Source: JAAYJR01 sp964611525 (lineage in GTDB: Bacteria; Bacteroidota; Bacteroidia; Bacteroidales; Prolixibacteraceae). Taken from it: a DNA stretch of 64,000 nucleotides. How positions within the stretch are numbered: the stretch's first letter is position 1; each line of letters begins with the position of its first letter. Position numbers and translations under genes: made by a program. The notes under the pieces were generated by a model. It was not told the origin of the DNA and did not search any database. It was given only the letters and a program-made list of their open reading frames with translations. Below, piece by piece: positions 52,740 to 61,477 of this stretch. Where the stretch lies: NCBI GenBank assembly GCA_964611525.1, contig CAZTAL010000053.1:1-64000 (forward strand). Reading direction: 5' to 3'.

Positions 52740-54353
52740 TTATTCGACCGCAACAAGTTGTTTGTCGTATTGTCCGGGATTATTCAAAATTTCCAGCGCT
52801 TTCTTTATGGCATCGTCATCTTCGTAAAATATCCGGTAAAAGTCATTCATTGAGAACAGGTCTCTTGCAATAAGAGCCTTTACCTCTCTTTTCAGGTTAT
52901 TAAGGGTGAAGGCAAGGCTCTCACTGTTTTTTTCGATTCCCTGGCTTTCGCCGTCAGCAACTATCTTATCAACCATTTCCAGGGTGACTTCAAAATCTTT
53001 ATTATATTTCTCAAAGTGCGGATACAACGTTTTCAGTTCTTCACGGTTCATGTCAACGTAATCGAGAACAAAGTTGAAAACGATATTATTTCTTCTCAGA
53101 CTGTTATAATAGCTGTAATGATTTGATGTGTCGAGAGGAATAAAGATATCAGGCATTATTCCTCCTCCGCCAAAAACTATCCGGTCGTTTTTCAGGGTTT
53201 TATATTTCAGCGAATCATTGAAAGCGATACTGTCCTTACTGAACAATTCACCGTGGGAAAGGCGCCGGAGATAGTCCTGCTGGTATTCATTTATACCGTT
53301 TTCGTAAGGTTTTTGTATGCATCTGCCACTCGGGGTATAGTAGTGTGCCGTTGTAAGACGGACTACCGACCCGTCAGTCAGGAAATAAGGCTTTTGAACA
53401 AGTCCTTTGCCATAAGAGCGCCGCCCGATTATCAGTCCGCGATCCCAGTCCTGAACCGCTCCTGAAACAATTTCGCTCGCTGAGGCTGAGGATTCGTCAA
53501 CCAAAATTATCAGGTTTCCTTCTTCAAAGATTCCCGCCGTAGTAGCATTATAGTTCCTCCTGGATTCATTAATGCCATCGGTATAAACAATCATTTTATT
53601 ATCATCAAGAAACTGATCTGATATTTCTATTGCAGTTTTAAGATATCCTCCTCCGTTACCGCGCAAGTCAAGAATCAGATTTTGGAGATCCTGTTTTGCC
53701 AGTTCTTTCATCGCTTCATTAAATTCATCAGTTGTTGTGGCCGAGAACTTGTTAAGCTTTATATAACCGGTTGATTTGTCCAGCATATAAGAAGCATCCA
53801 GACTGTTAATTGGGATTTTATCCCTTATAATAGTAAAATCAAGAAGCTCCTCAGTATTTCTCCTGATAACTTTTATTTTAACTATAGTCCCTTTCTCACC
53901 CCGGAGCATTTCGAAAACATCACTGTTTTTAAGTCCTGTGCCTGCAATATTTTTACCGTCAACTTCCACGATACGGTCTCCTGCCTGCAACCCTATTTTC
54001 TCGGAAGGCCCTCCGGAAATGGTGGATGTGACCAGCAAGGTATCTTTGAAAATGTTAAACGAAATTCCAATGCCCTCAAAATTGCCCTGAAGAGGTTCGT
54101 TCATTTTCTCTACTTCCTCTTTCGAAATATATACCGAATGCGGATCCAGTTCGCTGAGAAGATGTATTATAGCTTCTTCAGTAAGCTCTTCCACATCGGC
54201 AGAGTCAACATAATATCCATCCACAAGCCTCAGAAGCCTCCCGAATTTCATCTGGTTTTTCTGAACCTCACCCTGAGCTCTTAAGGTCGCCGGGATTAGC
54301 AAAGAAGATGAAAATATAGTAACCAGTAATACTATTTTATTTAATAATCTCAT
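52740..54353 (-). CDS. S41-family C-terminal processing protease
   Basis: A 537-residue exported protease with a signal peptide (1-26, ending LRAQ). A PDZ domain (about 90-170, GIGISFNIFKDTLLV then AGDRIVEVDGKN) captures substrate C-termini. The tail-specific protease domain has the LDLRGNGGGYLKTA strand, the catalytic serine in DESSASASEIVSGA (about residue 292) and the catalytic lysine in SYGKGLVQ. It acts in the periplasm, removing C-terminal tails or damaged proteins. It heads an operon with pnuC and the kinase. The C-terminal 130 residues form a helical extension common in Bacteroidota CTPs. Confidence 0.93.
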   Translation of the reverse strand: MRLLNKIVLLVTIFSSSLLIPATLRAQGEVQKNQMKFGRLLRLVDGYYVDSADVEELTEEAIIHLLSELDPHSVYISKEEVEKMNEPLQGNFEGIGISFNIFKDTLLVTSTISGGPSEKIGLQAGDRIVEVDGKNIAGTGLKNSDVFEMLRGEKGTIVKIKVIRRNTEELLDFTIIRDKIPINSLDASYMLDKSTGYIKLNKFSATTTDEFNEAMKELAKQDLQNLILDLRGNGGGYLKTAIEISDQFLDDNKMIVYTDGINESRRNYNATTAGIFEEGNLIILVDESSASASEIVSGAVQDWDRGLIIGRRSYGKGLVQKPYFLTDGSVVRLTTAHYYTPSGRCIQKPYENGINEYQQDYLRRLSHGELFSKDSIAFNDSLKYKTLKNDRIVFGGGGIMPDIFIPLDTSNHYSYYNSLRRNNIVFNFVLDYVDMNREELKTLYPHFEKYNKDFEVTLEMVDKIVADGESQGIEKNSESLAFTLNNLKREVKALIARDLFSMNDFYRIFYEDDDAIKKALEILNNPGQYDKQLVAVE

Positions 54354-54484
54354 ATATATTTAAATTTTATCGTTATTCCACCATTCATTAATTCTTATTT
54401 CTTCCTTAAAATTTAAGAAATTATTCCCTTTAAACATTAATTTATTAATAGTACAGTTTCAATATAGTTGGAATTAATTATTTT

Positions 54485-54492
54485 CAAATGTA
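54485..54492 (-). promoter_or_regulatory. Candidate -7 box for the S41 protease operon
   Basis: The minus strand reads TACATTTG, matching TAnnTTTG, about 132 bases before the protease ATG. No -33 TTTG is seen at 19-21 bases. Confidence 0.35.
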
Positions 54493-54565
54493 TCATATGT
54501 TACACGCATAAGTTTTAATCATACACTTGTGCGATTTTACAATCATGCTTATTTTATTAGAACGA

Positions 54566-56095
54566 TTATTCCCACTCAATTGTTGCGGGTGGTTTTGAGC
54601 TTATATCATAAAGCACCCTGTTTATTCCCGGGACTTTATTGATTATTTCATTTGACATCTTCGACAGGAAATCATACGGAAGATGAACCCAGTCGGCTGT
54701 CATGCCATCCGTCGAGGCCACTGCCCTCAGGGCAACCATATTTTCATATGTCCGTTCATCGCCCATTATCCCGACCGACTGCACAGGGAGCAGTATCACA
54801 CCTGCCTGCCATACACTGTCATACAGTTTCCATTGTTTCAGTCCCCTGATAAAAATATCATCAGCTTCCTGAACCATTTTTACTTTCTCAGGAGTAACAT
54901 CGCCCACTATTCTTATTGCCAGTCCCGGCCCCGGGAAAGGATGCCTGCCGAGCAATTCACTCTTTATACCCAGTGTTTTTCCCACCCTGCGCACCTCATC
55001 CTTAAAAAGCAGTCGTAAGGGCTCTATAACCTTCAGATGCATTTTTTCAGGCAATCCGCCCACATTGTGATGCGATTTGATGGTAACCGAAGGACCGTTA
55101 ACCGAAACTGATTCAATTACATCAGGATAAATAGTACCCTGTGCCAGCCACTTCACACCTTTTATTTTATGGGCTTCATTATCAAAAACATCAATAAAAT
55201 TCCGGCCAATTATTTTTCTTTTCATTTCCGGATCTGCCACTCCTTTGAGATCACTCCAAAATTTGTGCCGTGCATCAACGCCTATAACATTTAATCCCAT
55301 ATCCTCATAAGAGTGGAGAACAGTCTCAAATTCATTTTTTCTGAGCAGTCCGTTATCAACAAAGATGCATGTCAGCCTGTTGCCCACAGCTTTATTGAGT
55401 AATAGTCCTGTTACCGAAGAATCAACTCCCCCCGAAAGTCCCAGCACTACCTTATCTTTGCCGATCTTTTTTCTCAGGTCACTCACTGTAGCCTCAATAA
55501 ACGAGGCGGGTGTCCAGGTTTGCTTACAACCGCATATATCAACAACAAAGTTTTCCAGGAGCTTGTTTCCCTGGTCGGTATGATAAACTTCAGGATGAAA
55601 CTGGATGCCATAGGTATCTTCATTTTCAATTTTGTAGGCAGCAAAATTTACATCCTCCGTAGAAGCAGCTCTTTTATAATTATCAGGCAATCTGATAATA
55701 GTGTCCCCATGCGACATCCAGACCTGTGACTTTAATTCTATATCTTTAAATAAACTGCATTTGTAGTCAATATATTTAAGTCTTGCCCTCCCGTATTCTC
55801 TGGATCCCGAGGGAGCCACTTCTCCACCGTAGTAATGCGCCAGATACTGGGCCCCGTAACATATTCCCAGCAGTGGTAAAACACCTTTTATCCTTTCCAG
55901 TTCTGGTTTCGGAGCCATAGGATCAGTGACAGAAAAAGGACTTCCGGAAAGAATGACGCCCCTGACCGATTCATCAATTTCCGGATACCTGTTGAATGGG
56001 TATATTTCACAGTAAATATTTAACTCTCTGATTTTACGTCCGATTAACTGGGTATATTGAGATCCGAAATCAAGAATCAGAATTTTTTCCTCCAT
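54566..56095 (-). CDS. guaA: GMP synthase (glutamine-hydrolysing)
   Basis: A 509-residue two-domain enzyme that converts XMP to GMP using ATP and glutamine. The class-I amidotransferase domain has the nucleophile in GICYGAQYLAHYYGG (Cys79) and the His/Glu pair in GIQFHPEVYHT. The synthetase domain has the PP-loop LGLSGGVDSSV (about 218-228) and ends in the typical PPATIEWE. Length matches. The gene is monocistronic, with an unusually long upstream region that contains a MITE-like repeat and a structured element. Confidence 0.97.
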   Translation of the reverse strand: MEEKILILDFGSQYTQLIGRKIRELNIYCEIYPFNRYPEIDESVRGVILSGSPFSVTDPMAPKPELERIKGVLPLLGICYGAQYLAHYYGGEVAPSGSREYGRARLKYIDYKCSLFKDIELKSQVWMSHGDTIIRLPDNYKRAASTEDVNFAAYKIENEDTYGIQFHPEVYHTDQGNKLLENFVVDICGCKQTWTPASFIEATVSDLRKKIGKDKVVLGLSGGVDSSVTGLLLNKAVGNRLTCIFVDNGLLRKNEFETVLHSYEDMGLNVIGVDARHKFWSDLKGVADPEMKRKIIGRNFIDVFDNEAHKIKGVKWLAQGTIYPDVIESVSVNGPSVTIKSHHNVGGLPEKMHLKVIEPLRLLFKDEVRRVGKTLGIKSELLGRHPFPGPGLAIRIVGDVTPEKVKMVQEADDIFIRGLKQWKLYDSVWQAGVILLPVQSVGIMGDERTYENMVALRAVASTDGMTADWVHLPYDFLSKMSNEIINKVPGINRVLYDISSKPPATIEWE

Positions 56096-56122
56096 CAGGT
56101 AATTTTTGAATTTTTTTTATTA

Positions 56123-56232
56123 GTATATTCTGAAAAGGTTTTCCGCTACCTTTTCGAACAAATAAGTAAAGATTATAAAACTGATTTTCACTTATAAAAA
56201 AACAAAAAAATTTAGTTTTTATACTGAACTCA
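56123..56232 (+). repeat. MITE-like repeat, copy E
   Basis: It ends in the family terminus TATACTGAACTCA (through 56232), with the ACTGATTTT centre and a worn form of the internal hairpin near AAAAGGTTTTCCGCTACC. The left terminus is degraded. It lies inside the likely guaA leader. Confidence 0.55.
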
Positions 56233-56299
56233 TTTATTAGTCTGCTGCTAAAAAATTAAAAATGCTCATTATTTTTACCATAAAATATAAAATTAATAT

Positions 56300-56436
56300 C
56301 TATTACAGCTCTTCAGTCCGGTTTCACTTCAGAAATTCAGTGATCCGTCCTGATGGCAATGTTCTCTATAGCAATATTCATTAAACCTGTCCCCGTAACA
56401 TATTGTCTGATACCCACGGGTGACTGGTCACGGGGG
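56300..56436 (-). ncRNA. Structured leader or small RNA upstream of guaA
   Basis: A GC-rich island in AT-rich intergenic DNA. On the minus strand, right after a -7 box (56437-56444), CCCCGTGAC (56435-56427) pairs with GTTACGGGG (56399-56391) over a long loop. Further on, bases around 56320-56345 form a second weaker stem (TCACT...AGTGA). The transcript would begin with this hairpin and run 335 nt to guaA, or end earlier as an independent RNA; no T-run terminator was found. No known riboswitch class was recognised. Confidence 0.4.
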
Positions 56437-56444
56437 CAAAAGTA
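56437..56444 (-). promoter_or_regulatory. Candidate -7 box before the guaA leader
   Basis: The minus strand reads TACTTTTG, a match to TAnnTTTG. It places the transcript start directly at the CCCCCGTGACC hairpin. The -33 region lacks a clear TTTG. Confidence 0.45.
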
Positions 56445-56543
56445 TAAATTACAGATAATATATACCCTTTTTTATATACTAAAAAAACTCAAAATTATTT
56501 TTAAATAAAAACGTTTATCATAGAGTGATGGGCATTAAATTAT

Positions 56544-56551
56544 TATTTTTG
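56544..56551 (+). promoter_or_regulatory. Candidate -7 box for the LysM protein
   Basis: TATTTTTG fits TAnnTTTG and lies 22 bases before the ATG at 56574, giving a leader of about 15 nt. A TTTA word sits near the -33 position. Confidence 0.4.
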
Positions 56552-56573
56552 AACGATTATTAAAACATGCGTA

Positions 56574-59060
56574 ATGAAGTTTTATGGATTTTTGATCATA
56601 TCCATTGCATTTTTTTTTATCGCTTTCCCTGCTGAAAGCCAGCAGGTCAGGGAGGATGAGATTATTGTTATTCAGGGGGAGAAATTCATAATACACCAGG
56701 TCCGCACTAGAGAGACTATCTATTCACTGGAAAAGAGATTCAAAGTTGACAGCCTTGAACTGGTGTCAGAGAATCCCCATATAGCCGATGGCCTGAGGAT
56801 TGGGGATGTGATAAAGATACCGTACAGAGAAAATGCGGTTTTATCAGAGCAGCCGGTACATAAAAAAGGCGATCCTTCAGGATTTGATCTTCATACAATA
56901 ACCTCCAGGAAAGAAACTCCCTATTTCATTGCAAGGGAATACGGAATAACAGTGGAGGAACTCTATGCATACAATCCCGAGGTGAGGAGATTTAAAAAAG
57001 GTAGTAAGCTGCGCATACCAAGATGGGATAAGTCAGAAGATAAGCAGGAAGAAAGGCCCGGAGAACTTTCCTTCTCAGAAAAGTCAGATTCCGAAGAGAA
57101 AGATAACAGGCTTATTAAGCATGAGGTATCCCGGGGCGAAACACTTTTTTTAATTAGCAGGCGCTATAACATTTCAGTGAGTGAAATCCTGTTTTACAAT
57201 CCCGGGGCAAGGGATCTGAAGACCGGCAGCATAATTTACATTCCCGGCGGTGAAGAAAGATATTCCGAAGAGGAGCCTATATCTGAAGAACCCATGGAAA
57301 GCAACGCAGCTTCTGAAAGCCGGTTTGATGCGGAAAGCAAATATTTTGACCATACTATACTTTCAGGGGAAACACTCTGGGGTATAGCCCATAAGTATGA
57401 TGTGCCTGAAGAAGAGCTTATAGCTTTGAATCCTATTTTGGAAGACAGATTTCCGGCAGGGGCAATTATCAGGATTCCGGTGCAAAAAAGTGGCCTGGAC
57501 AATCCGGAACCGGTTAACGAAGATGCATTTATAAAGCATTTGGTAAAACCAGGAGAAACATTATACAGCATCGCCGGTAAATACGACATGACAATACCAG
57601 GGATCAGGAAATTCAATCCTGCCCTTGAAAAAAGAAACCTTGTGGCAGGAGAGACAATTCTTATTCCCCGCAGGCCGGATGAGGAGATCATCAGTTTTAT
57701 GAGCGAGGTGTCAGGAGATACACTGCCTTCTGAAAGGCCTGATTTTGAAAGTGATTATTATAGTATAGAGCTTCCGGAAGAAATTCCGGCGGATTGTATG
57801 AAACTTAACGAACAGCTATTCACTTCAGAGGTATATGATGTTGCACTGTTCCTGCCGCTTTTTACCCGGGTTAATGATAATCTTAACAGTAAATTTGCGC
57901 CTCCTGATACATTGGAAGCAGTGACGGATGAGGAAGAGTTTGAGTTTGTAACTGAAGCTGTGGATACATTGATTGAAGAAGAGGAATCAAAAGAGATGTT
58001 CCACTCCTTTTATCAGGATAGTGAAAATTTTATTCAGTTTTATGAAGGTGTGCTTCTTGCTGTTGATTCCATGCAAAAAGCAGGAATGCGCATCAGGCTG
58101 AATGTGTATGATACGGAACGAAGCCCCGAATCCATCAGAAAGTATATTTATGATACCGGCTTTCTTAAAACAGACCTGATAATCGGACCTGTTTATCCGT
58201 CAATCCAGAAAGAAATTGCCACTATAGCACTTAAGAACCGCATTCCTTTTGTGTCACCTTTATCATCTAACTCTGCTTTGCTGCAGTCCAACCAGTACTA
58301 TTACCAGGTAAATCCGACAAGGGATTTTCTTGCTGACAAGACTGCCGACTTAATTGCCGAAGAATATTTTAATAGTAATTTTATAGTTTTCAGGACAGGC
58401 GCTGATGCCGACGGGCAGATTGAAAAGGTTATTGGCAGGGTTCGCGAAAAATTGTTTAATTCGGGTTACTGGGGCAGGCCTGACGGATTTACATTTAATA
58501 TTTATGATTTCGAAAGAGAAGGCCCTTTCGGCTTCAGCCGCATACTTACTTATGAAAAGGAGAATGTGATATTTGTCCCCACTAATAATGAGGGAGACCT
58601 CAGTATTGCCCTGTCAAATATAGACAACCTTTCCGATGAATATCCCATTACACTTATTGGTTTTAACTGGTATCAGAAATTCAACAGCATAAATATTGAA
58701 CATTTTCATAATCTGCAATTAAAATTCATTGCGCCTTACTGGATTGATTATGAAGATTCTGCGACCGTCAGATTTATTAAGAAATTTAAGGACCATTATT
58801 ATACGGAGCCTGATAATTTCGGAATCCAGGGATATGATGTGGCATTTTATTTTTTAAATGCCATAAAGCGTTACGGCACGGACTTCAATAAATGTCTCCC
58901 TTATATGTCAGTTAAGCTCGTTCAGGGTGATTACCAGTTTGAAAAAAAAGCAAGGTTCGGTGGATTTATGAACCATGGAGTATCGCTGATAAGTTATGAG
59001 AATGACTATGATATAGTCCGGAAAAGGGTAATAAATACTTATAATCTTGCTAAGAAATAA
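56574..59060 (+). CDS. Five-LysM protein with periplasmic-binding domain
   Basis: An 828-residue exported protein: signal peptide 1-22 (ending AESQ), then five LysM domains at about 38-84, 105-152, 181-227, 262-309 and 322-370. Each has the GxTxxxIxxxYxVxxxxLxxxNP pattern (for example RGETLFLISRRYNISVSEIL). A linker leads to a type-1 periplasmic-binding domain (about 415-815) of the amino-acid ABC-receptor kind, with IGPVYPSIQKEIATIALKN and GIQGYDVAFYFLNAI. LysM binds peptidoglycan; the receptor domain binds an unknown ligand. The combination resembles Bacteroidota cell-wall proteins related to LpoA-type regulators. It is convergent with the BatA-type gene. Confidence 0.88.
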   Translation: MKFYGFLIISIAFFFIAFPAESQQVREDEIIVIQGEKFIIHQVRTRETIYSLEKRFKVDSLELVSENPHIADGLRIGDVIKIPYRENAVLSEQPVHKKGDPSGFDLHTITSRKETPYFIAREYGITVEELYAYNPEVRRFKKGSKLRIPRWDKSEDKQEERPGELSFSEKSDSEEKDNRLIKHEVSRGETLFLISRRYNISVSEILFYNPGARDLKTGSIIYIPGGEERYSEEEPISEEPMESNAASESRFDAESKYFDHTILSGETLWGIAHKYDVPEEELIALNPILEDRFPAGAIIRIPVQKSGLDNPEPVNEDAFIKHLVKPGETLYSIAGKYDMTIPGIRKFNPALEKRNLVAGETILIPRRPDEEIISFMSEVSGDTLPSERPDFESDYYSIELPEEIPADCMKLNEQLFTSEVYDVALFLPLFTRVNDNLNSKFAPPDTLEAVTDEEEFEFVTEAVDTLIEEEESKEMFHSFYQDSENFIQFYEGVLLAVDSMQKAGMRIRLNVYDTERSPESIRKYIYDTGFLKTDLIIGPVYPSIQKEIATIALKNRIPFVSPLSSNSALLQSNQYYYQVNPTRDFLADKTADLIAEEYFNSNFIVFRTGADADGQIEKVIGRVREKLFNSGYWGRPDGFTFNIYDFEREGPFGFSRILTYEKENVIFVPTNNEGDLSIALSNIDNLSDEYPITLIGFNWYQKFNSINIEHFHNLQLKFIAPYWIDYEDSATVRFIKKFKDHYYTEPDNFGIQGYDVAFYFLNAIKRYGTDFNKCLPYMSVKLVQGDYQFEKKARFGGFMNHGVSLISYENDYDIVRKRVINTYNLAKK

Positions 59061-59106
59061 ATGGAGGCAGGGAGATGCAATTGCTGTGCCGGCAGTTCAT
59101 ATTTGA

Positions 59107-61167
59107 TCATTTCCAAAAGCGTGAAATAAGTACTTCGGCAACAATAAAAATTAATGCGAACATAATACACCACGTCCCTAACTGCTTATCACTCCTTATT
59201 CTGGCAATTACTTCTGTAAAGTCACTCTCAACATCGCTTATCACGGAAACATTATCAAGTTTTGAGTATTTTATTTTTTCGTCCAGCTCATTGTCGGTGA
59301 AGTAGTTAAAATCCGATTCATTGCGGTTGTAGTTATATGCCAGGGACATAAGTATTGTGTCACTGTTTTGAATCAGATAATGGCCAGCCGTCCTTATCAT
59401 ACCTGCAATATCAAGGCGGGTGCCCTGACTGGTAATATTAACGCCTGGAATGAAGCTTGTGCCGGATGACTGTTCTGTAATCTCAATATTAGATTCCATA
59501 TCTGCATCTATGCTTTTTGGAAGCAGGATAGTCTGGTCACGTCCTATAGTATAGGAAATTTGCTGGTCGGGCAGACTGTTAAGGACAATATTATAAACAG
59601 ACGGGACAAATAGTATGTCGCGTGCAAATTCCTCATTTTTCTTTTCAAGGGAGAAAGAAAATATCCATACTTTCCCCTTATCGAAAGAGGCTACTGATAG
59701 AGCTTTGTCCCCGTTCTGAAACCAGAGCAGGTTAGTTTCGTTGGCACGCATATTCTCTTCAAATTTTAAATGCCGGTCTATTTGCGGCAAAACCGCGTCC
59801 TCTTTTTTTTCAAAGAAAACATTACTGAAAAAACGGTGTTCAAAATTTATACCTGATATTCTCTGGCTTACAGAATCGGTCCTTGTGATAAGCCCTGTTT
59901 TGAATTTTGCCAACATTGTATTACTCACAAGGGGATTTACGCCGGTGTAGGGAAACAACACAACAGATACTCCGTTGCTTACCACGGAAACAAGCTCATT
60001 CAGGAATCCGCTGGTGAAGTTTTGTATGTTAACAAGAAAAATTGCATTATATTCAGCCAGTTTACTAATTTGCAGATTCTGAATATTCATGCTTTCGAAT
60101 TTCACATAATCATCATCTTTAAACAGGGAGGAAAGATAACCGAGGCCCTCCGTTGAATGGCCATGGTCGCAGTATATAGCAAGAGATTTAAGTTTTGGAA
60201 GCACATAATAGCTTATATACCAGGTATTATCATGTGTAAACGGGTAATCGGTTATTTCAATCCTGCCCAGTTGCATTCCTTCTGATACATTAGTATATCT
60301 CAAATTTGTTATTATTTCATCATTAGCCGCAACAGAGAAATTTGTAATCGACTTCAGCGAATCATTCAGATATAATTTGAGAGGAAGATTACTGTAATCC
60401 TCCTCTGAACTGTTGACTATCCTGACAAAAATATTCTCCTCCTGCTTAAGGCCGTGGGCAGGTTCCTCAACCCAGCAGGAATCGATATACAGATTATTAT
60501 GCCGGCCTGCTCTCATTGGTATAAAATACCCCTGAACAGGTGAACCGGAAAAATTGTCCGGGTCAGTTATATTTTTCTGAAAATCTGAAATAAAGTAAAT
60601 GGTTTTGCGTTCTTCGTCCCCGGATTCCTGATCCTGCATTGCAAAACGGTTAAATATCATGGAAAGAGGAATGCCAGAAGGAGATTCCGCGATCCCGGAA
60701 ACCTCTTTTATAAACTGTTCTTTGTTAAACGAATAATTATGTTTCGGCTGAAGGTCATTTGTAAACAATTTGAATTTCGCTCCCGGAGGATAAGACCCGG
60801 CAATTTCCACTGCTTTATTACGTGCCTGTTCCAGTAGTTTGCCTTTCTCAGCCATTGCATTCATACTAAAAGAGTTGTCGAGATAGACAGCCACAGTTTC
60901 CCCACCGCCTCCCGCGGCGCTGCCGGGGGAAGGAATATAGGGACGGGCAAAGGCAAGGACAAGGAAAATAATGGCCAGTATCCGCGCTAGTAAAATCAGT
61001 ATATGTTTAAGCCTTATTTTTTTTCGTGAATCTCTTTTTATCTCTTTCAAAAATCCGACATTACTGAAATAAACCGTTTTGTACCGCCTGAAATTGAAGA
61101 GATGTATCAGTACCGGTATGGCAACAGCGAGGAGTGCGAACAAGAATGTCGGATATAGAAACTGCAT
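59107..61167 (-). CDS. BatA-domain vWA membrane protein
   Basis: A 686-residue protein. The N-terminus is the BatA/aerotolerance domain: FLYPTFLFALLAVAIPVLIH, then HLFNFRRYKTVYFSNVGFLK, with a second membrane segment near residue 58-78. A vWA-like domain follows with VAVYLDNSFSMN (metal-site DxSxS form kept) and a mid-region resembling DUF4159 or amidotransferase folds (YCDHGHSTEGLGYL). A final membrane segment lies near the C-terminus (GTWCIMFALIFIVAEVLI). Such proteins are widespread in Bacteroidota near MoxR/BatB clusters; function is unclear. Here it stands alone, divergent from the nuclease gene. Confidence 0.87.
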   Translation of the reverse strand: MQFLYPTFLFALLAVAIPVLIHLFNFRRYKTVYFSNVGFLKEIKRDSRKKIRLKHILILLARILAIIFLVLAFARPYIPSPGSAAGGGGETVAVYLDNSFSMNAMAEKGKLLEQARNKAVEIAGSYPPGAKFKLFTNDLQPKHNYSFNKEQFIKEVSGIAESPSGIPLSMIFNRFAMQDQESGDEERKTIYFISDFQKNITDPDNFSGSPVQGYFIPMRAGRHNNLYIDSCWVEEPAHGLKQEENIFVRIVNSSEEDYSNLPLKLYLNDSLKSITNFSVAANDEIITNLRYTNVSEGMQLGRIEITDYPFTHDNTWYISYYVLPKLKSLAIYCDHGHSTEGLGYLSSLFKDDDYVKFESMNIQNLQISKLAEYNAIFLVNIQNFTSGFLNELVSVVSNGVSVVLFPYTGVNPLVSNTMLAKFKTGLITRTDSVSQRISGINFEHRFFSNVFFEKKEDAVLPQIDRHLKFEENMRANETNLLWFQNGDKALSVASFDKGKVWIFSFSLEKKNEEFARDILFVPSVYNIVLNSLPDQQISYTIGRDQTILLPKSIDADMESNIEITEQSSGTSFIPGVNITSQGTRLDIAGMIRTAGHYLIQNSDTILMSLAYNYNRNESDFNYFTDNELDEKIKYSKLDNVSVISDVESDFTEVIARIRSDKQLGTWCIMFALIFIVAEVLISRFWK

Positions 61168-61445
61168 ACTTTATTTTTTATAGCTGCACAAAAATGATAT
61201 ATTTTACTGAATTGAGAGAATATTATTTAAATTTTTTAGTCCCGCCTTTTTCCCTGAAACTTAAAAAAGCCTGCAAAAAAAGCATTATTTTCCAGGGCAC
61301 AACCATAACTTGTTGCTACCTTAAAGGACCCGTATATATAAACCGGTTTATCCCGTAATTTATTATTCATCATAAAATTATTGAAATTTTAAAGAAATCA
61401 AACAGTATAATAAAATCAGTAAATTCATTTTTTAATTCAGAAAAA
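61168..61445. other. Divergent intergenic region
   Basis: A short open frame of about 54 codons (61197-61361) exists but has no recognisable features and no promoter in front of it. Nothing else was seen. Confidence 0.3.
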
Positions 61446-61453
61446 TAAATTTG
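61446..61453 (+). promoter_or_regulatory. Candidate -7 box for the nuclease gene
   Basis: TAAATTTG fits TAnnTTTG and lies 24 bases before the ATG at 61478. Confidence 0.4.
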
Positions 61454-61477
61454 ATTCATTATCTTCGGTGAAATTTC

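Noticed and set aside
61197..61361. 54-codon frame upstream of the nuclease gene as a small gene
   Set aside because: No promoter box, no domain, and its codon make-up looks like AT-rich intergenic DNA.
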